From an uncultured Clostridium sp. (GTDB lineage: Bacteria; Cyanobacteriota; Vampirovibrionia; Gastranaerophilales; Gastranaerophilaceae), in contig CAUDIU010000079.1 in assembly GCA_958449715.1 (NCBI GenBank), positions 1-7,860 on the forward strand: a stretch of 7,860 bases of DNA, written 5' to 3'. Positions within the stretch are counted from its first letter, which is position 1, and every line of letters starts with the position of its first letter. Under the pieces are notes generated by a model. That model was not told the origin of the DNA and searched no databases. It saw nothing but the letters and a program-made list of their open reading frames with translations. The translations under genes were made by a program, and so were the position numbers. Shown piece by piece: positions 6,631 through 7,860 of this stretch.

Positions 6631-7860
6631 TTATGCAATATCTTCATCAGCAGGTCCGATTACTTGTATCCCAAATTTTGTTCTGAATAAATGCTTAACC
6701 GTATCGCCTTGAATTTCATACATCATCTTGTTAAACAAGTCATAAGCTTCACGTTTATATTCAATCAAAGGATCTTTTTGCCCATATGCACGAAGACCTA
6801 TACCTTCTCTCAACATATCAATATTATGTAAGTGGTCTATCCACTTGTTATCAACAACACGTAATAAAATATCTTTTTCAAGATTTCTTATCACATTATT
6901 TCCACTGAATGCCTCTTGAGGTTCAGCATCTGGGTCATATTGAGAAATTACTTGGTTATAGAAATTAATAACCTCTTCTTCATGCTGTCTGTATGCATCA
7001 ATTGCAAGAGTTTTCAATTTATCATAAATAGGTTCAAATCTTAAGTTTTGAACATCTGACACCTGAACTCCTGATAATTGAGGAATAATTGAATGGAGTT
7101 CTTTTATCATTGTCTGCAAATCTTCATACACATACTCTTCTGGATGAAGATCTGGGGCAATATAACTTCTTAACAACCTATCTATTTCTTTTTCAATCAT
7201 GTAATAAATATCTTCTGATAAATTCTTACCTGCTAGAACTTTTCTGCGTTGAGCATAGAATTTTTCACGTTGAATATTCATTACATCATCATATTCTAAA
7301 ACTGATTTTCTTATATCAAAGTGGTAAGTTTCAACTTTTTTCTGAGCAGATTGAATCTGTTTTGTGATAAGCGTATTTTCTATAGCTAAGTCTTCTTCTA
7401 CATTTAACATGTTCATTAACGCTGTAATTTTATCACCACCAAATATTCTCATTAAGTTATCTTCCAAAGACAAGAAAAATCTAGTAGAACCAGGGTCACC
7501 TTGACGAGCAGCACGACCTCTTAATTGGTTATCTATACGGCGAGATTCATGACGTTCCGTACCTATTACGTGAAGTCCTCCTGCTTCTACAACTTTTGCG
7601 TGTTCCGCCTCTGTAATAGCACGTGCTTCTTTTAGAGCTGCTTCTTTTTCTTCTTCATAATTTGGACTTTCAGGAGTAATCCCTTTATTATCCAACATAT
7701 CTTTTGCTAAAAATTCAGCATTACCACCTAACAGAATATCAGTACCACGACCAGCCATATTTGTAGCGATTGTAACGGCTCCTACACGACCTGCTTGTGC
7801 AATAATATATGCTTCTTTTTCGTGATGTTTTGCGTTTAATACATGGTGAGGAATACCTTT
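6631..7860 (-). CDS. secA: Preprotein translocase ATPase SecA, C-terminal half (5' end outside window)
   Basis: SecA is the ATP-driven motor that pushes unfolded secretory proteins through the SecYEG channel. The frame is open to the window edge; the Met at 7758 is internal, since the preceding codons give GIPHHVLNAKHHEKEA and QAGRVGAVTIATN, conserved SecA sequence. The visible 409 residues are roughly half of the usual protein. Seen in order are helicase motif V (TNMAGRGTDI, 33-42), motif VI (QLRGRAARQGDPG, 112-124), the scaffold helix (KKVETYHFDIRKSVLEYDDVMN, split at about 174-195) and the helical wing and scaffold region ending in WIDHLHNIDMLREGIGLRAYG (340-360) and QKDPLIEYKREAYDLF. The protein ends at FGIQVIGPADEDIA with no CxC...CC/CH zinc tail, as I recall for cyanobacterial SecA. 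In motif VI the usual GRxGR glycine is Ala (A118). Transcription ends at the hairpin 6569-6607. Confidence 0.98.
   Translation of the reverse strand, partial: KGIPHHVLNAKHHEKEAYIIAQAGRVGAVTIATNMAGRGTDILLGGNAEFLAKDMLDNKGITPESPNYEEEKEAALKEARAITEAEHAKVVEAGGLHVIGTERHESRRIDNQLRGRAARQGDPGSTRFFLSLEDNLMRIFGGDKITALMNMLNVEEDLAIENTLITKQIQSAQKKVETYHFDIRKSVLEYDDVMNIQREKFYAQRRKVLAGKNLSEDIYYMIEKEIDRLLRSYIAPDLHPEEYVYEDLQTMIKELHSIIPQLSGVQVSDVQNLRFEPIYDKLKTLAIDAYRQHEEEVINFYNQVISQYDPDAEPQEAFSGNNVIRNLEKDILLRVVDNKWIDHLHNIDMLREGIGLRAYGQKDPLIEYKREAYDLFNKMMYEIQGDTVKHLFRTKFGIQVIGPADEDIA

Noticed and set aside
7089..7367. A 92-codon open frame on the + strand inside secA.
   Set aside because: It is antisense to well-conserved secA sequence, has low-complexity Leu/Tyr-rich translation and no ribosome binding site. 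The other opposite-strand frames in the GH13 and dehydrogenase genes were rejected for the same reasons.
1..7860. A defence system, mobile element, CRISPR array, tRNA or riboswitch.
   Set aside because: Reading both strands gave no repeat array, transposase or integrase sequence, cloverleaf, or structured leader. Intergenic gaps are under 110 bases and hold only terminators and ribosome binding sites.

Overview
The window is AT-rich and compact, with short intergenic gaps. It carries four protein genes and no RNA genes, mobile elements or CRISPR arrays that I can see. The best taxonomic clue is the SecA fragment. It reads most like cyanobacterial SecA (RFFLSLEDNLMRIFGGDK, KKVETYHFDIRK) and ends without the cysteine-rich zinc-binding tail seen in many other bacteria. 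With the low GC content and a large glycoside hydrolase, this fits a non-photosynthetic cyanobacterial relative, such as a gut Vampirovibrionia/Gastranaerophilales (Melainabacteria) organism. That assignment is an inference from remembered family features, not from a search.

Layout. Positions 1-3960 on the + strand hold the 3' part (1319 codons plus stop) of a very large GH13 (alpha-amylase superfamily) enzyme whose 5' end lies outside the window. Its catalytic residues for regions II, III and IV are readable, but the barrel is interrupted by long insertions and region I is divergent. A perfect 15-bp hairpin at 3961-3994 separates it from the convergent minus-strand genes and can serve as terminator in both directions. 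Minus-strand genes follow: a class 3-type aldehyde dehydrogenase (3993-5351), the P-loop ATPase ychF (5424-6521), then, after a rho-independent terminator at 6569-6607, the C-terminal half of secA (6631-7860, 5' end outside the window).

Working together. The secA terminator isolates secA from ychF. ychF and the aldehyde dehydrogenase are 72 bases apart with no hairpin between them, so they may be co-transcribed and end at the shared terminator. SecA and YchF are housekeeping genes. The GH13 enzyme is probably accessory carbohydrate metabolism and the aldehyde dehydrogenase detoxifies or oxidises aldehydes. Nothing links the four into one pathway. The most unusual item is the GH13 enzyme, because of its size, its inserted helical segments and its altered first conserved region.
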